Shown in pieces: positions 7,213-15,856 of a DNA stretch of 52,530 bases. The notes beneath the pieces were generated by a model. The model did not search any database. It saw only the letters and a list, made by a program, of their open reading frames with translations, and had not been told where the DNA came from. Numbering within the stretch: the first letter of the stretch is position 1; every line of letters begins with the position of its first letter. The stretch is from a bacterium (GTDB lineage: Bacteria; Patescibacteriota; Saccharimonadia; Saccharimonadales; SZUA-47). The stretch spans positions 1 through 52,530 of the forward strand of contig JAUHXF010000006.1 in the NCBI GenBank assembly GCA_030427125.1, read 5' to 3'. Position numbers and translations under genes: made by a program.

Positions 7213-9834
7213 TTACAGCTCACCCCAGTTCTGACCTACTGATACATCAACTTTTAGGTTTACGCCGAGGTCAGGTTTGATGTTCTCCATTACCTCAATC
7301 ATCATCTTGCTGACATCATTAGCCTGCTCTTCTCTGCACTCCACCATGATGCTGTCGTGCACTTGCATGATTTGGAAAGCACCTTCTGGCAACTTTTCTT
7401 GGACAGCGCTCATCGCCATTTTGGTGAGATCTGCGGCTGAACCCTGTATCGGCATATTAATCGCCGCGCGATAGGCGCCTTCGCGAACCATGAAATTACT
7501 CGACTGCACGTCTGGTGTTGGCCGTCGACGACCCATGATGGTCTCAACGTAGCCTTTATTCTTCGCGTCATCTTTGAATTGATCAATTATGCCCTTCAAC
7601 TTTGGTCTTACTTCAAAGTACTTATCGATAAAGTCCTTTGCCTCTTTGTAGCTAATGCCCGAACCCTCACTCAACCCATGCACTCCTTGGCCATACAGAA
7701 TACCGAAGTTCACGGCCTTGGCTGCATAACGCATCTCTTTCGTAACCTCGTCTGCCGACACACCTTGGATTAATGCTGCGGTCTCAGTATGGATATCCCG
7801 ATTTTCATTAAACGCGTTTATCATTAGCTCATCACCCGACATTGCCGCCGCGATACGCAGCTCGAATTGGCTGTAATCAGCACTGATAATCACATTGCCC
7901 TTGTCGGCGATGAAGCCTTTACGAATCTCACGTCCCAATTCAGTACGAACTGGTATGTTTTGCAAATTAGGGTCAATGCTAGACAAGCGACCCGTTGCTG
8001 CAACGGTTAAATTGAGCGTCCCGTGCACGCGGTCATGCTCATCAACCATCTTTGGCAAAGGATCGACGTACGTACTCTTTAGCTTTGTATATTCACGGTA
8101 CTTTTCAATCTCATCGATAATCGGATGTTGCCCTCTCAGCTTTTCAAGCACCTTCACTGCGGTTGAATAATGGCCAGATTTACCCCGTTTGGTCACATTT
8201 GTTGGCAAAGCAAGCGTATCGAATAGAATCTCACTAAGCTGTGATGGACTAGAGATATTAAACTCTGTATCCGCATAGCCATAAATTGTCTGCTCAACAT
8301 CACTTATTCTGTCTCCGAGGTCCACAGACAACTTTTTAAAGAACGACACATCCAGCTTCATGCCAGCACGTTCAATTTGTGCCAACACCGGAATAACCGG
8401 CCAGTCGACTGTCTCCGCCATCTGTATCAGACTGGTGACTTCACTCATTTGCTCACCCTGCATGGTGCTGAGTGCGCGAATCACCGCAACAATCTCTGCT
8501 GCCTTACTAACAAACTCATCATCATCTAAATCTTCCAGTTCTGTATCATAACCAAGGTCGTTGGCTGCTTGCTCGCTAAGCGTCTGGTCACGCCTGAGAC
8601 TATCTATGATAAATGCTCCGAGCAATGTATCGTGTGACACCCGTGGCAGTTCCAATCCTAGTTCAAGTAATATCTTGAAGCTATTCTTGAGATCATGCCC
8701 AATGACTGCATCCGGCGGCTTTAGGCCGGACACATCATGTATTCGCTTCAGATTAATGACGTAACATGTATTTTCATCACTGACGAGTAGACAAGTAGGT
8801 TCTGCGCCGTGCTTTCCACTCGACCGACCATGCAGCACAACATCTCCCGTAACGGTAACTTTACCGAGCTCCTTCTCATCATCAACATGCACAATCTTTG
8901 GCAGATGCAACTCATGTGCACTGCTGGCCGGGGCGATGTGGTCTACGTCTTCTGCCTGCATCCCCTCAGGCAAATTTCGCAGCAAACTCTTGAATTCAAG
9001 TCGCTTGAGGATGGCAGCTAGAGCCGCAGTATCTAGCTTCTTCACGTCCATGTGTTCAAGGTCGAGCTCAACTGGCGCGTCATCGTACAACTGAGCAACT
9101 TCACGACTCATGTAAGCTGAATCTCTACCAGCTTCTAGCTTTTTACGGAGAGTTTCCTTAATGTCATCTAAGTGTTCATAGACACCGTCAAGCGTGTCGT
9201 ATTGCTGGAGCAGCTGGCTCGCACCCTTCTCGCCGATACCTGGCACACCAGGAATATTGTCTGAGCTATCGCCCTTCAATGCCTTTGAGTCTAAAAATTG
9301 ATCAACCCGAATACCATACTTTTCTGAGAAAGACGTTGGATCAAATTTATCAATATTCGTGAGACCTTTTTTAAGCGCGTACATGTGCGTGTGCTCGGAA
9401 ATCGACTGCAATGCGTCCATATCGCTAGTTATCAGCATGGTCTCCAGACCTGAAGCATCCCCCTTCCGTGCAAGCGTGTGCATGATGTCATCTGCCTCAT
9501 AGTCATCGAATTCATACAAAGGCCAGTTGAATGCCTCCAGAACTTCGTGCAGTATCGGAATCTGCGCATAGAAATCTGGAGGCGCAGGTTTTCTCCCAGC
9601 TTTATATTCTGGGTGTACCTTTAGACGCTTCCGGATATTCGTTTTCGGTTTGTCCCACGCTACGCAAACATAGTCAGGCTTAAGACGTTTTATAAGTTCT
9701 AGTGAAAGTGCGCAGAATCCGTATACACCACCAGTCGGCGTGCCGTCTTTCGTGCTGAGGTTGGGCATAGCGTAGTAACCACGATAGAAAACAGACTTTC
9801 CATCAATAATTGCTAGTTTTTTACGCTCCGCCAT
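7213..9834 (-). CDS. polA: DNA polymerase I
   Basis: An 873-aa family A polymerase for Okazaki-fragment processing and repair synthesis. The N-terminal 5' nuclease domain (about residues 1-290) has FDDYEADDIM and the H3TH segment GVPGIGEKGA. The middle domain keeps the 3'-5' exonuclease fold but lacks its acidic residues: LHGRSSG stands where DTET is expected, and GHDLKNSFKIL lacks the next Asp, so proofreading is probably absent. The polymerase domain carries ISADYSQFELR, the O-helix RYAAKAVNFGILYG and the C motif QVHDSIMVE. TATACT ends 7 nt before the ATG with no Shine-Dalgarno site. Confidence 0.97.
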   Translation of the reverse strand: MAERKKLAIIDGKSVFYRGYYAMPNLSTKDGTPTGGVYGFCALSLELIKRLKPDYVCVAWDKPKTNIRKRLKVHPEYKAGRKPAPPDFYAQIPILHEVLEAFNWPLYEFDDYEADDIMHTLARKGDASGLETMLITSDMDALQSISEHTHMYALKKGLTNIDKFDPTSFSEKYGIRVDQFLDSKALKGDSSDNIPGVPGIGEKGASQLLQQYDTLDGVYEHLDDIKETLRKKLEAGRDSAYMSREVAQLYDDAPVELDLEHMDVKKLDTAALAAILKRLEFKSLLRNLPEGMQAEDVDHIAPASSAHELHLPKIVHVDDEKELGKVTVTGDVVLHGRSSGKHGAEPTCLLVSDENTCYVINLKRIHDVSGLKPPDAVIGHDLKNSFKILLELGLELPRVSHDTLLGAFIIDSLRRDQTLSEQAANDLGYDTELEDLDDDEFVSKAAEIVAVIRALSTMQGEQMSEVTSLIQMAETVDWPVIPVLAQIERAGMKLDVSFFKKLSVDLGDRISDVEQTIYGYADTEFNISSPSQLSEILFDTLALPTNVTKRGKSGHYSTAVKVLEKLRGQHPIIDEIEKYREYTKLKSTYVDPLPKMVDEHDRVHGTLNLTVAATGRLSSIDPNLQNIPVRTELGREIRKGFIADKGNVIISADYSQFELRIAAAMSGDELMINAFNENRDIHTETAALIQGVSADEVTKEMRYAAKAVNFGILYGQGVHGLSEGSGISYKEAKDFIDKYFEVRPKLKGIIDQFKDDAKNKGYVETIMGRRRPTPDVQSSNFMVREGAYRAAINMPIQGSAADLTKMAMSAVQEKLPEGAFQIMQVHDSIMVECREEQANDVSKMMIEVMENIKPDLGVNLKVDVSVGQNWGEL

Positions 9835-9894
9835 TATTTATAGTATAGCTAGATACATGGTTAGTTCATACTGCTTAAGCTAACTTGGCGTTGT

Positions 9895-11061
9895 CTAAGT
9901 TATGAATTCGTCTGCTGTATGTTTGCCTTCAGCTGATTTCGTGAGCACATGAAGCGCAGCTTTCAGCATTCTGTGCATTTCTTCTCCATGTTCTACTTGC
10001 CACTTATTTCGTTTTTCCTGTGCAGCTTTAGCTTTAGACACGTCGGGATTATACATATCTTTACTGAGTCTCGCGTCTGTCATTATAAGCCTTTTCAACA
10101 CACCGTAAAGAGCAGGATAATTATCCTCAAACATTCTAAAATATTCTGACACATCTTCACTATCTTTAGCTATTGAAAGAACCGGTGAACCTTTTTCTCT
10201 ACGGGCTATTTTGCGAACTTCAACTAGACCCTTTTCATACCAATCTTCAAATTTACCGCGTAAATTATTAGCGTTACGCTCTTTTACATAGTCAGAGTCA
10301 GATTCTATTTCAAGCATTTCATTTTCTGCCAAAACCTGGGGCTTGTGACTGTACATATCTTTATCTGCTCGCTTCAGTACAGTCTCCTCTGTATCATCTT
10401 GTTCTATAAACGCATAGCCTATGGTCACACCAGCATCTATCTCATCAGGAATATCTGCACCCTTTAGTGATTGCTCGACTTTCGATTTTTTATTCTGAAT
10501 TAATCTCTTTAAAGGACTGTCGTAATCTAATGTTCCATCCTCTAGAACATCTGGCTCAACATCTTGAATAATTTCTACAAACTCATCACCCCCTATCCTC
10601 GCGGCAAAATCTGTAGCTCGCCTGGTAGCAGCTAGCCCCTCTGTTGTTGTTACTAAATATCTATCCCCAATTGAATGGTCTTGGTCTAAGTCGTTCGCGC
10701 CCTTTAAATTGTTTACATCGATAATCGTTATAGCAGTTTTTGTGCGCTTACCTTGCTCAATATTACCCTTAGCACGCTGTACGATCCGTGGTAAATTTTC
10801 ATCGAATATTCTACGTGTAGGTAGCCCTGTCAAACTATCAACACCGAGAGTCTCTATTCTCTCTCTCATCGCTATAGCGTCCTGTGTTGCTTTTGCACCT
10901 GTTACTGCATTTTGCCTTGAAGGGAGATTTTTTTCGGGCAATAAATGTCTAACGGCAGGGCTACCAAGCGGGATGTATGTAACCGGCGCAGTGACTTGAA
11001 GCTCTGAGTCGTGTTGAATTTCAAAGGGGACGCTTGAGTGATTTATGATTTGTTCTGACAT
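9895..11061 (-). CDS. Soluble GGDEF-domain protein (diguanylate cyclase)
   Basis: A 388-aa protein with no transmembrane helix. The GGDEF domain spans about residues 70-240: the metal-binding Asp115 is in TIIDVNN, the active loop RIGGDEF is at 155-161, and RATD at 148-151 sits exactly five residues before GGDEF, matching the product-inhibition I-site RxxD. It should therefore make cyclic di-GMP and bind it. The N-terminal 65 and C-terminal 140 residues match no domain I know. No EAL, HD-GYP or PilZ protein is visible in the window. It is divergent from the TrmB-like gene. Confidence 0.88.
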   Translation of the reverse strand: MSEQIINHSSVPFEIQHDSELQVTAPVTYIPLGSPAVRHLLPEKNLPSRQNAVTGAKATQDAIAMRERIETLGVDSLTGLPTRRIFDENLPRIVQRAKGNIEQGKRTKTAITIIDVNNLKGANDLDQDHSIGDRYLVTTTEGLAATRRATDFAARIGGDEFVEIIQDVEPDVLEDGTLDYDSPLKRLIQNKKSKVEQSLKGADIPDEIDAGVTIGYAFIEQDDTEETVLKRADKDMYSHKPQVLAENEMLEIESDSDYVKERNANNLRGKFEDWYEKGLVEVRKIARREKGSPVLSIAKDSEDVSEYFRMFEDNYPALYGVLKRLIMTDARLSKDMYNPDVSKAKAAQEKRNKWQVEHGEEMHRMLKAALHVLTKSAEGKHTADEFIT

Positions 11062-11085
11062 GTTTATTTTTTGATTTACCTATAT

Positions 11086-11114
11086 AATTTAGCATAATTT
11101 CACATTTTTGTCAA
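11086..11114 (-). promoter_or_regulatory. Sigma-70 promoter of the GGDEF gene
   Basis: TTGACA (11109-11114), a 17-nt spacer and TAAATT (11086-11091) on the minus strand. Transcription would start about 18-25 nt before the ATG, so this gene has a short leader. Confidence 0.65.
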
Positions 11115-11209
11115 TATATATGTGGGGGTGTATTCTTTCATTTTGTCATTATTTGTTTGACATATTATTTTTTACTCTTTTTTCTTTAAAACTATATGTC
11201 ACAAATTCT

Positions 11210-11238
11210 TTGACAATTTAGTAATCAAATGATACTAT
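11210..11238 (+). promoter_or_regulatory. Sigma-70 promoter of the TrmB-like gene, leaderless
   Basis: TTGACA (11210-11215), a 17-nt spacer and TACTAT (11233-11238). The ATG begins 6 nt after the -10 box, where transcription itself should start. This is the clearest leaderless promoter in the window because both boxes are strong. Confidence 0.75.
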
Positions 11239-11244
11239 ATAGCT

Positions 11245-11997
11245 ATGGATGAGCAGCTGCTAGAACAGGTTGGGCTGAACGACTCTCAGTCACAAGTGTA
11301 TATTCACCTTATAGAGCATGCTCCTATAACACCCCCTGTCCTTGCCAAGAATTTAGACATGAAGCGAACGAACGCGTATGCGCTACTTGATCAGCTCGTT
11401 GATAGCGGACTTGCCATCAAAAAAGATGTGAATAAGAAACTGACCTTTTGGCCGACAAATCCAGTGCACCTACAGAACCTTGCACGCGCTAAACGTGAAG
11501 AGGCCGAAGAAAACGAAAAACATATCGAGGCAATGATGCCCTCACTGCAAACATTTTTCTTCAAACACTCTGGCCAGCCAGGTATTAGATTCTACCAAGG
11601 TATTGATGGCATAAAGGAAATCTATAAAGACACCCTTAGAACAAAGGATGATGTTTATGTAATTCGTTCACAGTATGACCAAGATTTAATGAGCACTGAA
11701 TTCTACCTCGACTACAAACAGAAGCGTGCAGACCTTGGCATAACTACCTACATGATAAATCCAGAAAATGATCCTGAATATTGGAATCAAGAAACAGATA
11801 AACAATATTGCTTGCAACGCTCCACGATTGATGCAGATATGTACACCGCTAATGCTGAAATTAGTGCGTATGGCAACAAAGTCGCCATTATCTCTTTCGG
11901 CAAAGAAGCAGTTGGCATGATTTTAGAGAGTAAACAAGCTGCAGATGGATATAGACAGTTATTCAAACTAGCCCAGAGGGCAGGAAAACAAGCGTAA
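11245..11997 (+). CDS. TrmB-family transcriptional regulator
   Basis: A 250-aa regulator. An N-terminal winged helix (about residues 5-75, including LNDSQSQVYIHLIEH and the recognition part MKRTNAYALLDQLVDSGL) matches TrmB. It is followed by a short coiled coil (residues 80-100) and a C-terminal domain of the PLD-like/TrmB effector type. TrmB proteins usually bind a small ligand and a palindromic operator. A perfect 8-1-8 palindrome lies just downstream at 12007-12023, before the ATPase gene, so the likely target is its own operon partner. Confidence 0.8.
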   Translation: MDEQLLEQVGLNDSQSQVYIHLIEHAPITPPVLAKNLDMKRTNAYALLDQLVDSGLAIKKDVNKKLTFWPTNPVHLQNLARAKREEAEENEKHIEAMMPSLQTFFFKHSGQPGIRFYQGIDGIKEIYKDTLRTKDDVYVIRSQYDQDLMSTEFYLDYKQKRADLGITTYMINPENDPEYWNQETDKQYCLQRSTIDADMYTANAEISAYGNKVAIISFGKEAVGMILESKQAADGYRQLFKLAQRAGKQA

Positions 11998-12006
11998 GAT
12001 GCTTAT

Positions 12007-12031
12007 GTTGAAAGTCTTTCAACTGTATACT
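12007..12031 (+). promoter_or_regulatory. Palindromic operator and extended -10 promoter before the ATPase gene
   Basis: GTTGAAAG-T-CTTTCAAC (12007-12023) is a perfect palindrome with one central base. It ends 2 nt before an extended -10, TG TATACT (12024-12031). It covers the spacer and -35 position, so a bound dimer would block the polymerase. There is no T run, which argues against a terminator. The adjacent TrmB-like protein is the obvious candidate to bind it. Confidence 0.6.
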
Positions 12032-12048
12032 GTGCGTAAGGAATCATT

Positions 12049-14265
12049 ATGAAATACGCCTTTGAGTTATACATTAACAAGGATCAGGTTACTCAAAAGG
12101 ATTTTTCTGAACTCTACACCACTGCAACAGGCTATATAGGCATGCTCGCTAAGATACGATTTCACCTCAAGCTGAGTGATAATAACTTGCGTTATTTTAT
12201 TGAGGCAGACAAAGATTTATCAACGCTTTCTGGAAGTATCCCATTCGGTGTCTTGAAGCCAGTTTCGGTTGATGAAGTTACACTTCCACAGCATTCATCT
12301 CGTGAGAACTTTGTGAATTTTGTAAAGGGCGGCTCGCTCATAGACCTACACGAGAAGATTTCCGTAAAGCGTGGTAAGCATCTCGAGCATGTAGTGTGTG
12401 ATGCAGTCAGGCTAACCTCAACGAAAGCAAAGATAGACATGAGTCTTTATTTCCGTGATGGCGGTAATCAGTGGTCAAAATCGTCTAAAATTGGCGTTTC
12501 GTTCCCTGCCCATCTCTTCGCAATGGACTTCAAAAAGGCTAACAACTTCATGAAAAAAGAGGTTCCAAAATACCTCAATATTGAAAAGGCTCTCACCTGG
12601 CTTGCACCAGAAGATACGAATGCGGTACTACAGGTAGATACCTTTCCCTATACATCGCGGCCCTACTATCTCAATCTGACTAATTATGAATTTGATAAAC
12701 ACTCAATGATTGTTGGTGCGAGTGGTAGCGGTAAATCAAAGTTCATAGAGCTTCTTATAGATCGTATCCATAATTTACCAAACGCGGATGACTACCGAAT
12801 AGCCCTCATCGATCCTCACGCGAATCTGGCTGGTGAACTGCAGCAGATGATACCGGACCAGGAAATTGAAGTCGTAGACTTTGGTAATGACAGCGCAGAA
12901 CTATTTGCAGGTGCGGAAGCAGACATCACAGCTGCCACAGAGCTCACAACGGGACTTTTTAAATCGCTGATGGGTGACAATTTCAACGCACGTGTTGAGC
13001 GAGTGTTGCGGTTTAGCCTATTCGTACTCTTCACCGCCAAGAATATGTCGATGGGCAGCTTGAAACGATTTTTGATTGAGACAGAATACCGCACAAAAGT
13101 GCTCGATCACGTTGATGGGCATGTGCCTCACAACATTATTCAGTTCTTTAACACCGACTACAATGAAATTCGCACTGCCCACTACAACGAAGGGTTATTA
13201 CCTATCGTCTCACTTGTAGACGAAATGGAGCTCCAACCTACGTTCCTCGCTGAAGGTGGGCTATCGCTACAAAACAGCATAAATAATAAATTCTTAACCG
13301 TATTCTCGCTCAATAAAGTCAGCATGGGCGAAAAGGTTGTGAAGACCGTTGCAGGCTTATTAATTCAGCAAATATTTCTCCTCGCTCAATCTAAATCTTT
13401 CAACCAAAAAGTGCTTCTATTTATTGATGAAGTATCGGTCGTACAGACTCCGGTGCTAGCTTCAATTCTATCTGAAGCTCGTAAATACAACCTATTCGTA
13501 TTCTTGACTCAGCAATATTTCACGCAAGTGGAGAAAGGCTTACAAGATTCAATATTCGCCAACGTCATTAATTATTATGCATTTCGTGTATCTGAGGAAG
13601 ATGCGTATCAGCTAGTTGGGAATCTTCCAATGGAGCTGCCAAAAGATCTCGCGGTAGACTCAAAGGAGGAAGGCCTCAAGCAAGACGAGCTAAAAACACG
13701 CTTCTTAACAGAACTCAGCCCGCGTCAATGTGTCGTGCGAGTCTCTGCGGGAGGTCAACTTCTTCCAAGCATTAAAGCGAGAACGATGGACATGGTCTTC
13801 GGACTGCCTTCTGACGCCGGAGGAATTGAACTTCCCTCGTTCAAACCAGACTACACCCACAGGAAAAAATCGACTGCTAAGAAAAATTCAGCAACCCTCA
13901 AACCGTTTAATGAATCTGCTCCTGTTAGTATGGATGAGTTTTTGGAGCGCGCGGAGCAAGCGATTGATTCACATCAAAAAAATCCATCGTATTCCAATAC
14001 ACCAAAAGAGAACGAAATCGTAGAATCATATTCCGATAAAAACGCGTCAGAACTCCTAAAAGAACAGCACCCTGAGGCTTTCAAGCCACTAACAAACTCG
14101 ACTGAGGGTGTTAAAGAAGCTGTGGAGGCTAATCATGGCTCTGGAGCTGTAGTAGCGCCAACTGTACTGCGTTTTGCATTAGATGGTACACCCGTTGTTA
14201 ATAGGGGTATGCCTGACTTGAATCAATTGATGAAGCATGAATCAACAAAAACCAATGTAGAATAG
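12049..14265 (+). CDS. HerA/TraD-type P-loop ATPase (T4SS-like)
   Basis: A 738-aa protein. An N-terminal domain of about 210 residues of unknown fold precedes the ATPase. Walker A is GASGSGKS at residues 223-230, Walker B is LLFIDEVS near 457-464, and LFVFLTQQYF follows as in DNA-pumping ATPases of the TraD/VirD4/HerA/VirB4 group. The last 120 residues are polar and probably disordered. Such enzymes move DNA or protein through a pore, but no transmembrane helix is obvious, so a soluble DNA translocase is also possible. AAGGA at 12038-12042 sets the start. The next gene begins 9 bases after the stop. Confidence 0.75.
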   Translation: MKYAFELYINKDQVTQKDFSELYTTATGYIGMLAKIRFHLKLSDNNLRYFIEADKDLSTLSGSIPFGVLKPVSVDEVTLPQHSSRENFVNFVKGGSLIDLHEKISVKRGKHLEHVVCDAVRLTSTKAKIDMSLYFRDGGNQWSKSSKIGVSFPAHLFAMDFKKANNFMKKEVPKYLNIEKALTWLAPEDTNAVLQVDTFPYTSRPYYLNLTNYEFDKHSMIVGASGSGKSKFIELLIDRIHNLPNADDYRIALIDPHANLAGELQQMIPDQEIEVVDFGNDSAELFAGAEADITAATELTTGLFKSLMGDNFNARVERVLRFSLFVLFTAKNMSMGSLKRFLIETEYRTKVLDHVDGHVPHNIIQFFNTDYNEIRTAHYNEGLLPIVSLVDEMELQPTFLAEGGLSLQNSINNKFLTVFSLNKVSMGEKVVKTVAGLLIQQIFLLAQSKSFNQKVLLFIDEVSVVQTPVLASILSEARKYNLFVFLTQQYFTQVEKGLQDSIFANVINYYAFRVSEEDAYQLVGNLPMELPKDLAVDSKEEGLKQDELKTRFLTELSPRQCVVRVSAGGQLLPSIKARTMDMVFGLPSDAGGIELPSFKPDYTHRKKSTAKKNSATLKPFNESAPVSMDEFLERAEQAIDSHQKNPSYSNTPKENEIVESYSDKNASELLKEQHPEAFKPLTNSTEGVKEAVEANHGSGAVVAPTVLRFALDGTPVVNRGMPDLNQLMKHESTKTNVE

Positions 14266-14274
14266 GAATAGATT

Positions 14275-14967
14275 ATGGACGACGCTCAAGCAAAACAAAT
14301 AGCAGACACAATTATCGGGCAAATATTTGGCCTGCAAAACCCGTATACACTTGATGAGTTCAAAGCCAAGTTCGCTTTTGATATCAGAATGACGAGTGAG
14401 GTAAACGACTCTATAACCGGTAAGCAAACATGGGTCCAAAATTCATCTGGAAATAAGTTCGTTGATTTCGACGACCTTGTGCAAAAAGGTGCTGACTGGA
14501 TGCGGCCTAAACAAGAAATAAGCTCTGTGGAAGACATCATGCGTCATTGGCAAGAAATTAATTACACCGCTGCGCAACGAACAATTAATTCAATCAATGT
14601 TGCAAAAAGTGATGCTATTTACGGCTCTCAAAACATCTACCAATCAATTGATATTCATGATTCAAAGAACATCCTATTTAGCGAATCAAGCCTCATTTCG
14701 GAATATTCTGCAGCCATACAGCGATCTAATACGTGCCTGTATTCACTGCGCGTTGATGACAGCAACAAAGTAAGTAAGAGCTTCCAGGTTTCTTGGTCTG
14801 GCAATATTACGAATTGTTTATTTATAAAAGATTCCAAGAATCTTTCTGATTGTATGTTCTGCTCGCAAATACAAGACAAACGATTTTGTATCGCAAATAT
14901 GCAATTTACCGAGGAAGAATACCGCAAGTGGGAAAAACTTGTGAAGGAGTGGATTCTCTCTAATTAG
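14275..14967 (+). CDS. CPR-type repeat protein with Cys signature
   Basis: A 230-aa protein. After about 100 helical residues come short degenerate repeats with periodic Ser, Ile and Asn, for example IYQSIDIHDSKNILFSESS, like a small beta-solenoid. They end in SDCMFCSQIQDKRFCIANMQF and then a helix EEEYRKWEKLVKEW. From memory, a Cys-rich sequence of this kind (CxxC, then K-YCI-N) before a final helix recurs in proteins of CPR genomes, with no known function. It is co-transcribed with the ATPase (9-base gap, AGGA site), so it may be its partner. Its 3' end overlaps the convergent gene by 8 bases. Confidence 0.6.
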   Translation: MDDAQAKQIADTIIGQIFGLQNPYTLDEFKAKFAFDIRMTSEVNDSITGKQTWVQNSSGNKFVDFDDLVQKGADWMRPKQEISSVEDIMRHWQEINYTAAQRTINSINVAKSDAIYGSQNIYQSIDIHDSKNILFSESSLISEYSAAIQRSNTCLYSLRVDDSNKVSKSFQVSWSGNITNCLFIKDSKNLSDCMFCSQIQDKRFCIANMQFTEEEYRKWEKLVKEWILSN

Positions 14968-15817
14968 CAGCGTTTTGACGTGCTATGACCCAATTTGCTG
15001 CACCGCGAAGTGAACGTGTTATTTCGGTTAAGTAGATCTTGTTGGTGCGAGCTTTTTGCTTTTCAGGGTCTGGTAGGTCAGCATATACACGTGCCTCTGC
15101 GCCCCTACCCAATTCAGTTATTGCTCTACCAGCATCCATAGCAGTAAAAGGAACGTAGTGGTCGGTCGTGATAACACTTAGTTTTCTAAGAGCAGGATGC
15201 TCTTCGAGAAATTTTTGAATCATTGCTGCATTAAATTTTGCATTTGCTGGAAATAAGCGAAGTCGCTCATCGCTACCAGATTCCGCTTGAAGTGTAGTAA
15301 GCACTAATTGTGCAAGCTCTGACTCTGTCGGATGATCCTCTGGCGTCAAACCCAAAGCTCGCAGCTGCTCGGCTTCGGTGTCATTATGTTTACGCGGTGA
15401 ACCCGAAACGTATATCGGCACATCTACATCCGAGCCCATAGCAAACTGTGTCCTATCTCGAATCGCAGACATAACACCACCTGTGACGAGCACTGCGTCT
15501 GCCTGACTATGCATGTCATCAAATCTATAATTACCATCCATTACACCAACTAACCTTGCGTGCCATGCTAGGATTGGGTCGATTTGTGAATTTTCACCAT
15601 CTCTTGCAGCAAGTTCTTGGCGCGACAAGCTATTCACTCTTGGCAAACCAGATTCATCTAGAAACCGTGGATCAATAGCGCGTACCTGCTCTAGGTATTG
15701 ATTTGGTTCGCGTTGAATATCTGCATCCACACCAAGTTTATAGACATACGGTCCAAGCGCCGCCGCATAATCAACTGGATCTGCATGTAAATTTCGTAGA
15801 ATCTCAATACTGCTCAT
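14960..15817 (-). CDS. DUF218/YdcF-like protein
   Basis: A 285-aa soluble protein. The segment ADAVLVTGGVMSAIRDR, then PIYVSGSP, EAEQLRALGLTPED and SVITTDHYVPFTA follows the order of motifs in the DUF218 (ElyC/SanA/YdcF) fold, but each motif deviates. Members are linked to envelope polysaccharide metabolism or bind nucleotides; no function can be assigned here. TATAAT ends 8 nt before the ATG, so the message is nearly or fully leaderless. Confidence 0.5.
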   Translation of the reverse strand: MSSIEILRNLHADPVDYAAALGPYVYKLGVDADIQREPNQYLEQVRAIDPRFLDESGLPRVNSLSRQELAARDGENSQIDPILAWHARLVGVMDGNYRFDDMHSQADAVLVTGGVMSAIRDRTQFAMGSDVDVPIYVSGSPRKHNDTEAEQLRALGLTPEDHPTESELAQLVLTTLQAESGSDERLRLFPANAKFNAAMIQKFLEEHPALRKLSVITTDHYVPFTAMDAGRAITELGRGAEARVYADLPDPEKQKARTNKIYLTEITRSLRGAANWVIARQNAAN

Positions 15818-15856
15818 TGAGATATATTATAAACTTTTTATCAATTCTTGTCTATA

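Noticed and set aside
12007-12023. Palindrome as terminator of the TrmB-like gene
   Set aside because: No T run on the plus strand, and it directly abuts an extended -10, so an operator is more likely.
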